Source: Cloeon dipterum (lineage: Eukaryota; Arthropoda; Insecta; Ephemeroptera; Baetidae). From it: 64,000 nt of DNA. Position numbers and translations under genes: made by a program. Shown in pieces: positions 12,601 through 28,011 of the stretch. The stretch's first letter is position 1. Each line of letters opens with the position of its first letter. Under the pieces are notes generated by a model. It was given only the letters and a program-made list of their open reading frames with translations, was not told the origin of the DNA and made no database searches. The stretch is taken from NCBI RefSeq assembly GCF_949628265.1, contig NC_088787.1:6748501-6812500 (forward strand), read 5' to 3'.

Positions 12601-13540
12601 GAAATGTTTAAATTTAAATCTTGTTAAGGGTGGTTTGACCAATAATCTAAATTTTACCTACAATTTTATAAAATAAAAATTCAGAATTTTGGTTAAATTA
12701 ATTTTTTTCTCTATTTTTACATACTTTACGTGGATAACTGTCATAAATGAACTAAAATACCTGTTGACTGTCAGAAAAAAATTAAATAATATTGAAAACA
12801 CTGGATTATAAATTTTGAATGTAGAAGAGTTGATTTTCGCATGATTCCTGACGGTTTCTCTTTGAAGCAGGCGGTTTGGCGGTGGCTTTTATGGCGGCTA
12901 CGGAGGTGGCAACCGCAACTTTGGAGGCGGCGGAGGCGGCTTCCGTGAACCATATCGCGAAGCTTACTCGCGGCCGCCGCGTGGCCACTTCAACCGCGGC
13001 GGAGGTAACAGGTAAGTCACTCGTCCTGCTTCACCAAGTCCAGGGTTTGGCAAATGGGCGGAAAATTGACTGTCCGGTTCTTTTCCGGAAAAATTCCCTC
13101 TTTTAGACTTAATGAAACTGTTCTTAAAAATCCCTTTTTTTCTTTGAGATAAATCGTTAGCTTTTGATTTTTTTCCTGGAAAAGTCCGGCAGTAAGAGAC
13201 AGCTGATATATTGTGCAAACCCTGACGTGTTTCGCGACCAAATTTAAGAGAGCAGAGGTTCTCACTGATATTTTGCAGGGTTGGCCCAGTGGATGTTATT
13301 GGTAGACCAGTCATTGAGTATCAGGACCTTGACTTTAACGAAGACAAGGAGTTCTTCTAATTACTGTCAAAATTCTGCCCGTTTGCCGTTTTTACTCCCG
13401 AAACGTTGCTAATGTTGAGTGCAATTATTCGTCTATGCTAAACACGAGGCAACTGTTTGGTTGGTTGCAGAGGGGGCGACTACCGTCCCGTCATCAACTA
13501 CAGAGACCTGGACGCCCCTCGTGAACCAGAAGAGTTTTAA
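6666..13540 (+). CDS. Ars2: Ars2 / Serrate RNA effector (SRRT)
   Basis: Nuclear adaptor that joins the cap-binding complex to pri-miRNA processing, RNA export or RNA decay. Exons: 6666-6814, 7168-7341, 7721-7831, 8218-8388, 8832-8898, 9068-9303, 9356-9498, 9555-9650, 9862-10106, 10435-10575, 10636-10830, 10958-11269, 11889-12013, 12077-12230, 12283-12419, 12871-13011, then either 13279-13360 or 13471-13540. All junctions keep phase; about 892 residues with the first end. The order is a charged RG/RS-like N-terminus, the conserved N-terminal helical region (exons 8218-9303), an acidic low-complexity stretch, an RRM-like segment beginning [12 protein letters not shown], the zinc-finger block [19 protein letters not shown], and a Gly-rich tail. 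The RNA-processing motif YRDLD near the C-terminus is provided by either last exon. ATG 6666 gives the expected [10 protein letters not shown] start of the family. Confidence 0.97.
7404..7710. mobile_element. Family A element remnant in Ars2 intron 2
   Basis: The sequence shares long blocks with the left half of the element at 4923-6035, for example CTAACCCTAACCGACC and AAAAGTGCCCCAAAA, and a following block ending near GCAGATTTTCGAAAGGGGG. Clear terminal repeats are missing, so it is truncated or eroded. Confidence 0.6.
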
Positions 13541-14209
13541 ATTGTTAATTTGCAACCGCTTTCGGCATGATATAAATTTGTTAGTTGTAATGATTATTAT
13601 TTTGAATGATTTCGTCTCTTTCAAGAAGGGCGACGAACTTACGAAAAGAGTATTTAAAAATATAATTGACGCTTCTCTGTATTTCCCTTTTGAGCATAAT
13701 GTTGTAAACTCCATCAATCATGTGTGCAAAAGGAAAACAATAAAATATAATAAAAGTGTTTTAGAAATTGACTCTTGAATACATCAAACCAGTTTGATTC
13801 CATATTGCCCTTAGTCTAAAATTCTTTAAACGAAAGTTCAATTCTGGTTAAAATTTATTCTCTTTAAATCAGTTTTTTTTTAATTCTGCTCTTGGAAGGC
13901 TTCAGGAATCTCAAAATATTCCAATCTGGTGGACTTTATCTTGGGTCCGACTGGCGGAAACCGCAATTTCCACGCGCATCTGGTCATCGCTCGCATTTTC
14001 AAATGCTGATTTTTAACTGTCCAACAAACAATAAATATCACCCCCTTTCATCTCTGAAAACGGCTATTTGAGCAAAAACACGCTAGAAACTGACTAAAGA
14101 TGAACCTTGGTAAAAGAATTTTCAAATTTGACTGAAACACTGGTCTTAACGGCCAAAGATCAAACGAAATGTCACGAACTCTAATTAAAATGTCAACAAA
14201 GAATTTTAA
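13541..14209. other. Ars2 3' UTR and intergenic DNA
   Basis: AATAAAATATAATAAAA near 13738 offers polyadenylation signals for the Ars2 transcript. The rest is AT-rich, with no supported gene before the TTAA-flanked element at 14210. Confidence 0.5.
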
Positions 14210-14646
14210 AGTGGAATGATACTGGGCAACCATTGAAAATTATTTGAATTGTTGAATGCCATAAACAATTGATCGATAAACAATTTGTTCAACAGTTTGC
14301 AATAATAAAAAACGGCCCTTCCTACAGTAAAAATTCAAATTTTGCCAATTTTCTCCAAAATTTACAGTGCTTGAACATATTTTCTTGGCATATTTCGATT
14401 CCTCTCGTCGAGATCTGTCCAACGGTGTATGCCATTTTTATTGGGGAAATTCTTGGTTTTGAAATTAAATCGGATTTCAAGTAAGGAGACAGCCATTACC
14501 ATTTGAAAAGCACGCTAACTTTCCATCCAATTTTCTAAAAAATTTAAACCACTACTTAGGTCAATATTGGCTTTAACTGAATCCTAAGGGACGAGTTTAT
14601 GTATTGGCAACAAGCATTTTCCAGGCTTTTCCAGTATCATTCCTCT
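14210..14646. mobile_element. MITE, family B (437 bp), intact
   Basis: Ends are AGTGGAATGATACTGG and the complement of AGAGGAATGATACTGG, with TTAA on both sides (14206-14209 and 14647-14650). It has no ORF of note. It has the same length as, and is in opposite orientation to, the copy at 23244-23680. The first 13 bases of the terminal repeat match family A. Confidence 0.85.
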
Positions 14647-14758
14647 TTAAGTACATAATTATAGTCGGTACCTAATATGGAATCACCATTAAAAGCATTC
14701 TTCAAAACATGAATTTAAAAGATAATCAGTTGGTCATTTGGGTACTTAAAATCTCTAG

Positions 14759-18403
<3,645 letters not shown>

Positions 18404-19689
18404 AGCAGCAGCACTCGCCGTCCGACACTGGCACACGCTCTCCATAATGTTATTTCCAAGCGAAGAGCTCAAAAATTATCACTGTACACATGAAAACGGA
18501 CTGATCAAGTTCTCCATCTTCACTCTTTGTTGATGTGCTCTCTTTCTCCTGCTCCTCTTTGTTGATAACACTTATTAAAGAGAATTCCTCGCGACCCTGA
18601 GAGCCGATGTTGATTAATTTCTTTTCTATTTTTATATGTCTTTGCGGCTAGACCAGAGCAAGTGTGCAGTTAGTAAAATTGGACTGAAAAGCATGCTGAA
18701 AATTGAAAATATATCTCTTTGCTCCAGATATATATTCTACGATTCTGTTGAATACTTGTAAAGGTTGTTGTATAACTCGAAAAAGTGATGGTGTCCATTT
18801 TTGCGTGCAAGATTTGACGTTTATATTTACTGTTTCTTGGAGAAAAAGTGTCAATGGTGCATGATGATTATTTCTTTCGTCACAAACTCACATGGTATTT
18901 CTCCATTGTGGAATAAAATGTCCTGGAAATCGAAATTTCTATTGGTTTTAATTTTCTTAAATTATAATCTCATCTGTCGATTATTTTGTCCCTTGAAAAA
19001 TAATTTCACGAGGTGATATAAATCAATTAATCCCATTTATCTGTGTTTAACAAATTTTAAGGATAATAAGGAAATTTTCCAAGAGCAGACTTAAAAAAAT
19101 GGAATATTTAGGGCAATTTTTTATTTAGTTAAAAACGGGAGTTATAGCTTAAAAATAAAACTATCTTTAGGGAATTAATTTAAACAGAAAGACCCGAAAT
19201 CAGGGTATGTGACCAGAGGAGTGCCAGAAAGTCTGAAAATAAACTTAAATGTCGAATATATAGCATATCAACCAAAATTAGGGTAAGTACCCTGAGGAAG
19301 GTCATGGTAGTGCCGGAGAACGCCAACCAAATACCCACCGACGCACCACTTGAACTCTCATGACATGGGAATTAAAGTGGCGCGCATTGTGCCCAGTGTG
19401 GCAGCTCAATAATGGTGCCGAGAGTGAAGAAGCCGTTTCTTCCAAAAATCGCGATAATTCGCCTATGGGCCGGAAAATGTTCAAACTCAGATTCCCATCA
19501 ATGTTCATCAATTAAGAAGGTTATAGGGCCGTAATCGTGATCAAAATTTAATAAGAATTACAAAAATATTTCTTTTTTATCCAAAATGTGATGAAAAAAT
19601 AATATCGCCTAACATTTCCATCGCCATGCCCCCGTAGGATGTCCCAGTCACAATACAAAATGATATGTAAATACTATGCAATACATTAA
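18404..19689. other. TRAM 3' UTR and intergenic DNA
   Basis: The likely 3' UTR carries ATTAAA near 18573 and AATAAA near 18912. From about 19000 to 19689 there is AT-rich intergenic sequence. A block at 19310-19450 is GC-richer but has no coding or repeat signal I could confirm. Confidence 0.5.
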
Positions 19690-21871
19690 TTAAATTTTAT
19701 TATAACTGTCAAGTAGAAAAATGAGTTGTTCGTCAACAAACCAGCTGATGAATTCATCGACATCATCCAATTGCTGCAAATCACTGAAAAAGGCTGTGAC
19801 GTCTGGCCTGTCTTCATTAACAGTTTTTCCATCACGTAGGCTTCTTGCCAGCAAAGAATATTCACTACGACGGGGATTTACACAAAACTTGACAGATTTC
19901 AATTCAGGGAGAGACGCAGCTGCGCGTTTCACCAGTTCCATGACTTCCTTGAAGCGTTCAACTCTCGAACTTACAATAAACTCCCCTACGAAATTTGAAC
20001 ACATTTCTAATACGAGCGTCTTGAGGTGTCTCAGCACCTCATTCGTGGAGATCAGAGAGGTAAACTTTTTCAGGTCTTCTTCACTCATGCACTGGCAGTG
20101 GAGCGTGACCTTCTCTAGGTTGGGCGCGCGAAGAATGTTGCACAGTGCATCTCGGCTTTTAGAGCGGCTGTGAAAATATTTGATTAATAATTAAATTAGC
20201 TCATCTTCCTGGAAAATAAGAACTCACAGCCAGAGGGTCAAGTCGACTTCCTTGAGGTTGGAAAATTTGGTGATTGCTCCAGCGTCGTCGTTCAAAAAGG
20301 CAATGCACAAAGAAAGTTTTTCTAATTTTGGGCACGAAGTGAAAATGCGCCGAAGAGCAACCTCACTTCGTTTATTGATTCGGATGCTGAGTGAGAGCAA
20401 TTTCTTCCCATACGTGTCCAAGAAGCGGTACACTATTTCTAGGGGTAGTTCGCCGTCCAAATCAAGGCTTTCGATTAAGGGAAAATGCAATAACCTCTGC
20501 CACTGATAATTGATGATGGGACTATCCTCCTCGAACCAAAACACCTGAAATCAAATTTATTTATTTTTGCAACCAGGTCATATTAATAATATTTTCAATC
20601 CTACCGAGAGCTTTGTCACGAAAGGACACTGCAGGTGCATGTCCTCACTGTGTTCTTCGTATTCTAAACTGAAGTCGATCGATAAATGGCGCAGTTTTGA
20701 AATTGTAGGGCAGACGACGTGGTCCGGAGTACTAGTAGTTGTCTCCCAATCGTAATTGGAAAATGATTCATTCCCAAAGTTTTCGATGACTTGCAAATTA
20801 GGCAGAAGGTCCATACACAAACGGCGAAAGTCAAGGTGGTACATTAATGCGGAATTGAAAATAAACACTTTAAGGTGCGAAATGCATCTCATTAGTTTTT
20901 CTACCACTCTGATCTCATCAAAATCAATTCTTATATCAATTCCTTTAGGAAAGTTGATGCTGAGGAACCGAAGGTTTGGAAGTTTCTCGCAGAGGCTGCA
21001 CATGTCATCGAAACTGTCGAAGTAACACACCTCTTCCAGGCGGAGAACTTTGAGTTTGGTCAGATTGCCGAGAGCCTCCAATAACTCTGGGTCCACAGCG
21101 TCATCGGGAAATCTGTTATCGCTTCGGCGGCTACCTTTGGTCAAAAGTAACAGTTCTTCGACACTATGACGAGCAGCAGTTTGTGATGTTTTAATCACCG
21201 CCTTTGAAATTAATTATTCACCATTAAAATAAATTCGCCTTCGTTTGTTCATATTTAAACTTACCGATTTGAAGGTTTCATATTTCAGTTGCAATGGACA
21301 AAAGGACATGTAAGCCGTTAAATCCACGACCTTCGGCCCGTGTGCGAGGTACAGCTTCAAGGCAGGCGTCATTAGAACGCTCATATCTTCCTCAAAGAGC
21401 AATAATCGTGTGCACTCGCTCGTCATTAAGTGCATTAAGACCTTTTCGAGAAGGTTTGAAGCTGAAATAATTAAAAAATATTAAAATAAGCACAATTATT
21501 TACTCTCTGAAATTAAAATTAAAAATCCGTGGTAGCAGGAAAGAACAGATACGTACCCATTAAATTAAAATTTTCTTTAAGCCAAATACAAATTTAAAAA
21601 AATGATAATAAATGAAAGCAATTAATTGCACACTTTTTTTAGTGTAAACTGAGATGGCTAAAAACTCTACAAACAAAAAATTGGTGAATTTAATTCTTCA
21701 CTATAATATGAAACCAGTTAAAAAAAACTTACGGATATCAAGAATGGTTTCCAACTTCAACACTTCGTCGGCTGGAACTCCTAGCTGGGAAACGATCCTC
21801 TGAATTCTCCTCGCGCTCATGACTCTTTGCCGAGATATGTTAAACATTTTGTTCATAACCTGGCTGTCCAT
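19690..21871 (-). CDS. Leucine-rich-repeat-like protein, copy 1 of an inverted duplicate pair
   Basis: Function not known. Exons in transcript order: 21871-21733, 21461-21265, 21201-20605, 20544-20228, 20167-19690; 575 residues with all phases matching. The first exon encodes a short helical N-terminus (MDSQVMNKMF). The rest has irregular leucine-rich repeats such as LEALGNLTKLKVLRLEEVCYF and LCEKLPNLRFLSINFP. No F-box, kinase, transmembrane segment or signal peptide is evident. The architecture recalls F-box/LRR-type receptors without a recognisable F-box. Its twin on the plus strand (23089-25726) has the same five exons with identical lengths for exons 1, 2 and 5. The two genes diverge from a shared 5' region, so they may share regulatory sequence (inference). 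Confidence 0.85.
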
Positions 21872-22199
21872 GTTGACTTTAGGTCGCTATGCTTGTCAAT
21901 CTGCGCTTAATTTCTTAATATTGTAATAATGAATTTTAATTTTGAAAAATAAGCCTTTATATTATTACCAAATCTTGATAGTATTTTTGTAAACCGCAGA
22001 GAAATGCTGCTATTTTTTTACACCCCACGCTGCAGGCCAGTAACATAAGCGTGTTGTTTATCCCTCTAGAGCCTAAGCGTGCGTGTAGGTGGCGTGTTTG
22101 CGTCAGGGGGAGGATTTTAAGGGTAATGGAGGGAAACTTGCGTGGCAAACACACACACACAGCTCATCATTTTCAAAAATATCAAATGGAGATAAAATA

Positions 22200-22790
22200 T
22201 AATTTGTTTTAAATCTAGGAAATTGATAGAGGGCGACGAAAAAATATGCTTTTCGTTGGAATTATTGCAATCGGTCTAATAGAAAAATTAAGAATGAAAA
22301 ATATGACCAATATTTTAGTTCTTGCGCGGCCCGGAGGCCAGCAGGGGGACGGGGGTTAGGATGGGGGCAGAAAATAAAGGTTCCTTATCGACGCAGAATT
22401 TTACGAGCGAAATTTTCAGCATCAGTAGAGCGCTGTAGGTGCGATAGAACCAGAGATTGCAAATTTTAAAGTTTAATTAACGCAATTTTGGACATTTTGG
22501 AAGTCTGTTTTTGGGGTCTGGGTTGAATCCTATATGGGTCCTACGGGGTTCCAACACATCTCATTCAATGCCCTTCGAGGACTTCTACGAGATCGAGTTT
22601 GGTTTACAAAAATCGGACTAGTTTAAAGTTTTTATCAATTTTTGAACATTTTGCAACAATTATTGAAAAGTCAAGATTTTTAACTTTTTGCTTTAAAAAG
22701 CTCCTATGGGCTCTATATTTTTAAAAAAAATCTGGGGACCTGGCCGCTCACCTCAGGTCGACACCCATTCGATCCATGTTAAAAAAAATA
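22200..22790. other. Unique spacer between the inverted LRR duplicates
   Basis: About 600 bases between the two repeat arms. The arms themselves continue into the 5' flanks (about 21872-22170 and 22800-23088), sharing blocks such as TTACTGGCCTGCA and a CA/GT-rich tract. The spacer has no supported gene. As both genes are transcribed outward, this is where their promoters should lie. Confidence 0.55.
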
Positions 22791-23088
22791 CAGAGCCCAT
22801 AGTGTGTGTGCGTGTGTGTTGGCCACGCACATTTCCCTCAAAATCATCCCCCTGACGCAAACACACCACCTATATGTACGCTTGGGCACTAGAGGGAGAA
22901 ACAACACGCTTTTGTTACTGGCCTGCAACGTGGTGTGTAAGAAAAAATAGCAGCATTTCTCTGCTGTTTACAAAAATACTATCAAGATTTGGTAATAATA
23001 TAGAGGCTTATTTTACAAAATTAATATTCATTGTTACAATATTAAGAAATTAAGCGCAGATTGACAAGCATAGCGAACTAAAGTCAAC

Positions 23089-25726
23089 ATGGACAGCCAG
23101 GCTATGAACAAAATGTTTAAAATATCTCGGCAAAGAGTCATGAGCGCGAGGAGGATTCAGAGGATCGTTTCCCAGCTAGGAGTTCCAGCCGACGAAGTGT
23201 TGAAGTTGGAAACCATTCTTGATATCCGTAAGTTTCTTTTTAAAGAGGAATGATACTGGAAAAGCCTGGAAAATGCTTGTTGCCAATGCATAAACTCATC
23301 CCTTAGGATTCAGTTGAAGCCTAAATTGACCTAAGGAGCGCTGTAATTTTTTGAGAAAATTGGCTGCAAAGTTATCGTGCTTTTCAAATGGCAATGGCTG
23401 TCTCCTTACTTGAAATCCGATTTAATTTCAAAACCAAGAGTTTCCCCAATAAGTGGCATACACAATTGGACAGATCTCGACGAGAGGAATCGGAATATGC
23501 CAAGAAAATATGTTCAAGCACTCTAAATTTTGGAGAAAATTGGCAAAATTTGAATTTTTACTGTAGGAAGGTCATTTTTTTGTTATTGCAAATTGTTGAA
23601 CAAATTGTTTATCGGTCAATTCCAACAATGGCATCCAACAATTTAAATAATTTTCAATTGTTGCCCAGTATCATTCCACTTTAACTTGGTTTGATATTAT
23701 AGTGATGAATTAAATTCACCAATTTTTTGTTCGTACAGTTTTTAGCCACCTCTATTCACTCTCAAAAATTGTACAGTTAAATTCTCTCTGTTAATAGAGG
23801 TTATGGTGTGTGCTATTTGCCAAAGATTAATAATTGATTTCATTGGTTTTTTAATTCTTATTGTGTTTAATAATAGCAGAGAAAAAATTGTGCTTTTTAT
23901 ATTTTAATCTTTTAATTTATATTTTTTATATATATTTCAGCTTCAAACCTTCTCGAAAAGGTCTTAATGCACCTTATGACGACTGAGTGCACACGATTAT
24001 TGCTCTTTGAGGAAGATATGAGCGTTCTAATGACGCCTGCCTTGAGACTATACCTCGCACACGGGCCGAAGGTCGTGGATTTAACGGCTTACTTGTCCTT
24101 TTGTCCATTGCAACTGAAATATGAAACACTCAAATCGGTAAGTTTAAATACGAACAAACGAAGGCGAATTTATTTTAATGGTGAATAATTAATTTTAAAG
24201 GCGGTGATTAAAACATCACAAACTGCTGCTCGTCATAGTGTCGAAGAACTGTTGCTTTTGACCAAAGTCAGCAGCCAGAGCGAAAACAGATTTCCCGACG
24301 ATGCTGTGGACCCAGAGTTATTGGAGGCTCTCGGCAATCTGACCAAACTCAAGATTCTCCGCCTGGAAGAGGTGTGTTACTTCGACGGTTTCGATGACAT
24401 GTGCAGTCTCTGCGAGAAACTTCCAAACCTTCAGTTCCTCAGCATCAACTTTCCTGAAGGAGTTGATGTAAGAATTGATTTTGATGAGCACAGAGTGGCA
24501 GAAAAACTAACGAGTTGCATTTCGCACCTTGAAGTGTTTATTTTCAATTCCGCATTCATTTATTTTGACATTCGCCGTTTGTGTATGGACCGTCTGCCTA
24601 ATTTGCAATTCATTCAACACTTTGGGAATGAAACAAATCCCAACATTTACGATTGGAAATCAACTATCAGTATTCCGGACAACGTCTGCCCTAAAATTTC
24701 AAAACTGCGCCATTTTGAGGTCGACTGCTGCGTACAAGATTCTGAAAACGAAGTTGCGAGCGAGGACATGCACCTCAAGTATCCTTTCGTGACAAATCTC
24801 ACGGTAGGATAGATAATATACAATATGACCTGGTTGCAAAAATAAATAAATTTGATTTCAGATTTATTGGTACGATGATGAGGAGTATAGTCCCACTATC
24901 GAATATCAGTGGCAGAGATACTTGAATTTTCCATTAGTGGAAAGCCTTGATCTGAACTTCGAACTACCCCCAGAAATTATGTACCGCTTCTTGGACACGT
25001 ATGGGAAAAAATTGCTCTCACTATCAGTACACGACAGTACACGAAGTGAAGTACCTCACTTGACCCTTCAGCGCATTTTCAATTGTTGCCCAAAATTAGA
25101 AAAACTTTTTTTGCGCACAACCTTGAAGGACGCTGAAGCAATCACCAACTTTTCCAACCTCAAAGAAGTTAAATTGACCCTCTGGCTGTGAGTTCTTATT
25201 TTCCAGGAAGATGAGCTAATTTAATTATTAATCAAAATGTTTTCATAGCCGCTCTGAAAGCCGAGATGCACTCTGCAACATTCTTCGCGCGCCCAACCTG
25301 GAGAAGGTCACGCTCAACTGCCAGTGCTTGAGTGTAGAAGACCTGAAAATGTTTACCTCTCTGATCTCCACGAATGAGGTGCTGAGACACCTCAAGACGC
25401 TCGTATTAGAAATGTGTTTAAATTTCGTAGGGGAGTTTATTGTAAGTTCGAGAGTTGAACGCTTCAAGGAAGTCATGGAACTGGTGAAACGCGCAGCTGC
25501 GTCTCTCCCTGAATTGAAATCTGTCAAGTTTTGTGTAAATCCCCGTCGTAGTGAATATTCTTTGCTGGCAAGAAGCCTACGTGATGGAAAAACTGTTAAT
25601 GAAGACAGGCCAGACGTCACAGCCTTTTTCAGCGATTTGCAGCAAGTGGATGATGTCGATGAATTCATCAGCTGGTTTGTTGATGAACAACTCATTTGGC
25701 TGCTAGATAGTTATAATAAAATTTGA
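23089..25726 (+). CDS. Leucine-rich-repeat-like protein, copy 2 of an inverted duplicate pair
   Basis: Function not known. Exons 23089-23227, 23941-24137, 24201-24803, 24862-25187, 25249-25726; 580 residues, intact. It is a close paralogue of the minus-strand gene at 19690-21871: the N-terminus differs by a couple of residues and the last exon by only a few. The larger differences are in the LRR exons 3 and 4, which carry two small in-frame length changes. Intron 1 (713 bases) contains a 437-base MITE that is absent from the same intron of copy 1. Both copies look functional, since neither has a frameshift or premature stop. Confidence 0.85.
23244..23680. mobile_element. MITE, family B (437 bp), inserted in intron 1 of LRR copy 2
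   Basis: The element begins AGAGGAATGATACTGG, ends CCAGTATCATTCCACT and is flanked by TTAA on both sides (23240-23243 and 23681-23684). The paralogous intron of LRR copy 1 has a single TTAA at the matching point (21718-21721) and no element, so it serves as the empty site. Confidence 0.92.
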
Positions 25727-25776
25727 TTAAATTTTTAATTAAACAGGAAACAAAAACACACATTTGTCTGTCTATT

Positions 25777-26025
25777 AAAGACCGTATTTGACGAAGTTTC
25801 TAGTTTGGTCGAGGAGAGGCATCACGTCAACCGCTAGCAGTCGGCGTGTGCCTGTCGCATGCGCAGCTCTCGCGTATATATAGGTTCATATTGTTTTGGT
25901 GGTTAAAAAAATTTCTGCTATGCACGTCGCGCCGGAATTTTTGGCCGAAAAATATCCACTATTCCTATTTTGACCCTCATTAAAATCGATTGGTGTGCTC
26001 GAAAACTTCGTCAAAGACGGTCTTT
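25777..26025. mobile_element. Short terminal-inverted-repeat element (about 250 bp)
   Basis: Left arm AAAGACCGTATTTGACGAAG (25777-25796) and right arm CTTCGTCAAAGACGGTCTTT (26006-26025) are near-perfect inverted repeats. No coding content is visible, so it fits a MITE just downstream of LRR copy 2. Confidence 0.7.
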
Positions 26026-26098
26026 GTCTTGAAAACCACCAAAATCAACTATCGATATTTTTCTTGAACATATTTCTTTGAAACTAAAATAAGTACGA

Positions 26099-26247
26099 AT
26101 TCGTCCTGGTCCCGGTAAAATTGCGCAACGTTCAACAAACTCCCAAATTTTCATTGTCGAATTGATTGTTGACCTTTTCTTGCAACAAGGAAGCTTCGCT
26201 TTTTGTTGTTGAAAGTTGCGCAATTTTACCGGGACCAGGATGAATTA
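26099..26247. mobile_element. Palindromic mini-element (about 147 bp)
   Basis: The arms around 26101-26136 and 26209-26245 pair almost perfectly: TCCTGGTCCCGGTAAAATTG against CAATTTTACCGGGACCAGGA. The intervening 70 bases also pair in part. It is probably a MITE or a hairpin-forming relic. Confidence 0.75.
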
Positions 26248-26249
26248 TG

Positions 26250-26866
26250 AATTTTTAAAGAGCATTAATATTATGCTACAATATACTGGTAAATCCGTAT
26301 TTGCTAGTGTATGAACTCATCGCTTAAGATTCATAATTGATGCCAAAATTGACACACAAAATAATTTACTAGAAAAATACATGCATTTATACAAGATTTT
26401 TAACAAAGGAGAAATATTCCCGCGCCGAGTAAAATTTGTGAAGTTACACAGGAATGCCCTTAAGGCCGTCGAAAATTCTTTGAAACTGGGCTCTAGGCAA
26501 ATCGTAGAACAAAAATTATTGCTTATTGCATCCAACAATTCAAATAATTTTTAGCTGTCGCCCTGCTGTAGCGATCAACTTACAAACGTTTCAAACATTT
26601 CACAACGTGGTGTGGAACGCGCCAGGAGGCCCGTCCGGCGGGCAGCAGAGCGGCCCGTTGGGCGCCCGCGCAGGGCCAAGTGGCGCCAGCCACTTGTAAT
26701 TTAATCATTGTAATTATTTTTGCTGGTTAAATGTTTAGTAATTAAATACCAAATTAGAGTTATTCACGCACCACGATTTATTTTCATCTATAGAAATGTA
26801 CATGTTTCTTCTGATGAGCGGATTTTCCAGTAAGAGGCGGCGATCGTGATGTGCGCGCGTATTCTT
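26250..26866. other. Eroded family B relic and a GC-rich block
   Basis: 26280-26570 keeps family B phrases (ATGAACTCATCGCTTA, CAACAATTCAAATAATTTT) without clear ends. 26590-26695 is an isolated GC-rich block with an open plus-strand frame ending in a stop near 26700, rich in Gly, Pro, Ser and Ala. It could be a terminal exon of an unidentified gene or a relic; no partner exon was found. Confidence 0.4.
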
Positions 26867-27061
26867 TTACTTATTCATATGTACTTGCGTTTGATGTTTC
26901 TTTAATTCTGTTGGGGTCATGAAAAATGTTTTGCATATTTTGCACTCTCTCCCTTTGCATCTGGAGCTATGGTGTTGCCTTATATGTGCTGCCAACTCTA
27001 TACCTGTCTTCTTCTTCATACCACAGAAGTGGTATTGTGCCGATTTCATTTGGAAAGGCAT
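26867..27061 (-). CDS. Small C2H2 zinc-finger ORF, possibly a gene fragment
   Basis: A 64-residue frame has one complete finger (CKICKTFF...HQTQVH, spacing C-x2-C-x12-H-x4-H) and an upstream finger in which the first cysteine is replaced by tyrosine (YHFCG...HIRQHH). No promoter, further exons or polyadenylation signal were recognised. It may be a single exon of a larger gene or a decayed copy, so confidence is low. Confidence 0.35.
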   Translation of the reverse strand: MPFQMKSAQYHFCGMKKKTGIELAAHIRQHHSSRCKGRECKICKTFFMTPTELKKHQTQVHMNK

Positions 27062-27950
27062 TTTCCCTATAATGGATAATAAAAGTTTAAAATATAATCA
27101 AAAATAAAAAAATAAAATACTGACACGAAGCTTCTTTGGGATTGTACTATTCCGTGTGTCTATTTGCCGCACTCTGAATACTTCTCTTTTACTGCATGAT
27201 TTGCTACAATTTCCAGTTCAAATTTTTTGAATTCTTGGCTGAATTCAAAGCCGAAGTCTCGTCATGCTTTGCGTCAAAAATATTTCATACACAGAATAAA
27301 TGAATTATAAAATAAATACATATTTAAAAGATGAATTCCATTTGATCACTTTAACCCTGTACGTGGGAAATATTTCTAGACTCAATAAAGCATTAGAAAT
27401 GTCTCAATCTTTGAATCATAATTAAAGGATCTCATGCCAGTCATGACTGGGAATTTTTATTTTTGGGGAATCTTGAATGTACACGCAAAACAACTTTTTT
27501 TGTTTGATTATCTCTTCCTCTCTCTTAAATGAATTTTTCAAAAAATGGATTTATTTATGGCTAGAGAGTTGAAAAGTAATTTAATAATTTTATCTTGGAA
27601 AAAATATCGCATATAAAATAATATATTCTATCTCAATGGGTTTTATTTTACTTTTGGGATTTTTTCGCATTTTATGCATGCTTGCGCCAAATTTTTTTGA
27701 TATTAAAAAATCCTTATATATTTTGATGCAATTATTTTTTAAAATTATATATTTGATCATCCAACATAAAATAGTGAAATGCATGTATCAGAAAAACGCC
27801 TCAACAAACAGTTTATTTTTGCAATGCAGTGTGGTTTCTTTTACGAACTACCCTGTAAAAAAACCTGATGATTTAAAAAATCAAATTAATTTATTCTTTT
27901 ATTTCCGCCGAAATTCTTTTTGACCATTGCAACGCAAGTTTTGCTCTCAA
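27062..27950. other. AT-rich intergenic DNA
   Basis: No supported gene, repeat or RNA was seen. ORFs here (for example near 27590-27920) are composed of AT-rich codons and have no recognisable content. Confidence 0.5.
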
Positions 27951-28011
27951 CCTTAATAATTTTCACCTTTCTGTACGACTTGTACGAGAGCCGAGCGCGC
28001 GTGGTGGTCGC

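Larger units (their letters stand above)
19690..25730. repeat. Large inverted duplication containing the two LRR genes
   Basis: The arms span about 19690-22170 and 22800-25730 and include exons, introns and 5' flanks. Homology stops soon after both stop codons and in the central spacer. Exon lengths are identical for three of five exons, showing a recent whole-gene duplication with inversion. Confidence 0.9.

Noticed and set aside
19721-20173. 150-residue plus-strand ORF, and its twin at 25243-25695 on the minus strand
   Set aside because: Both are exact antisense shadows of the last exon of the LRR genes.
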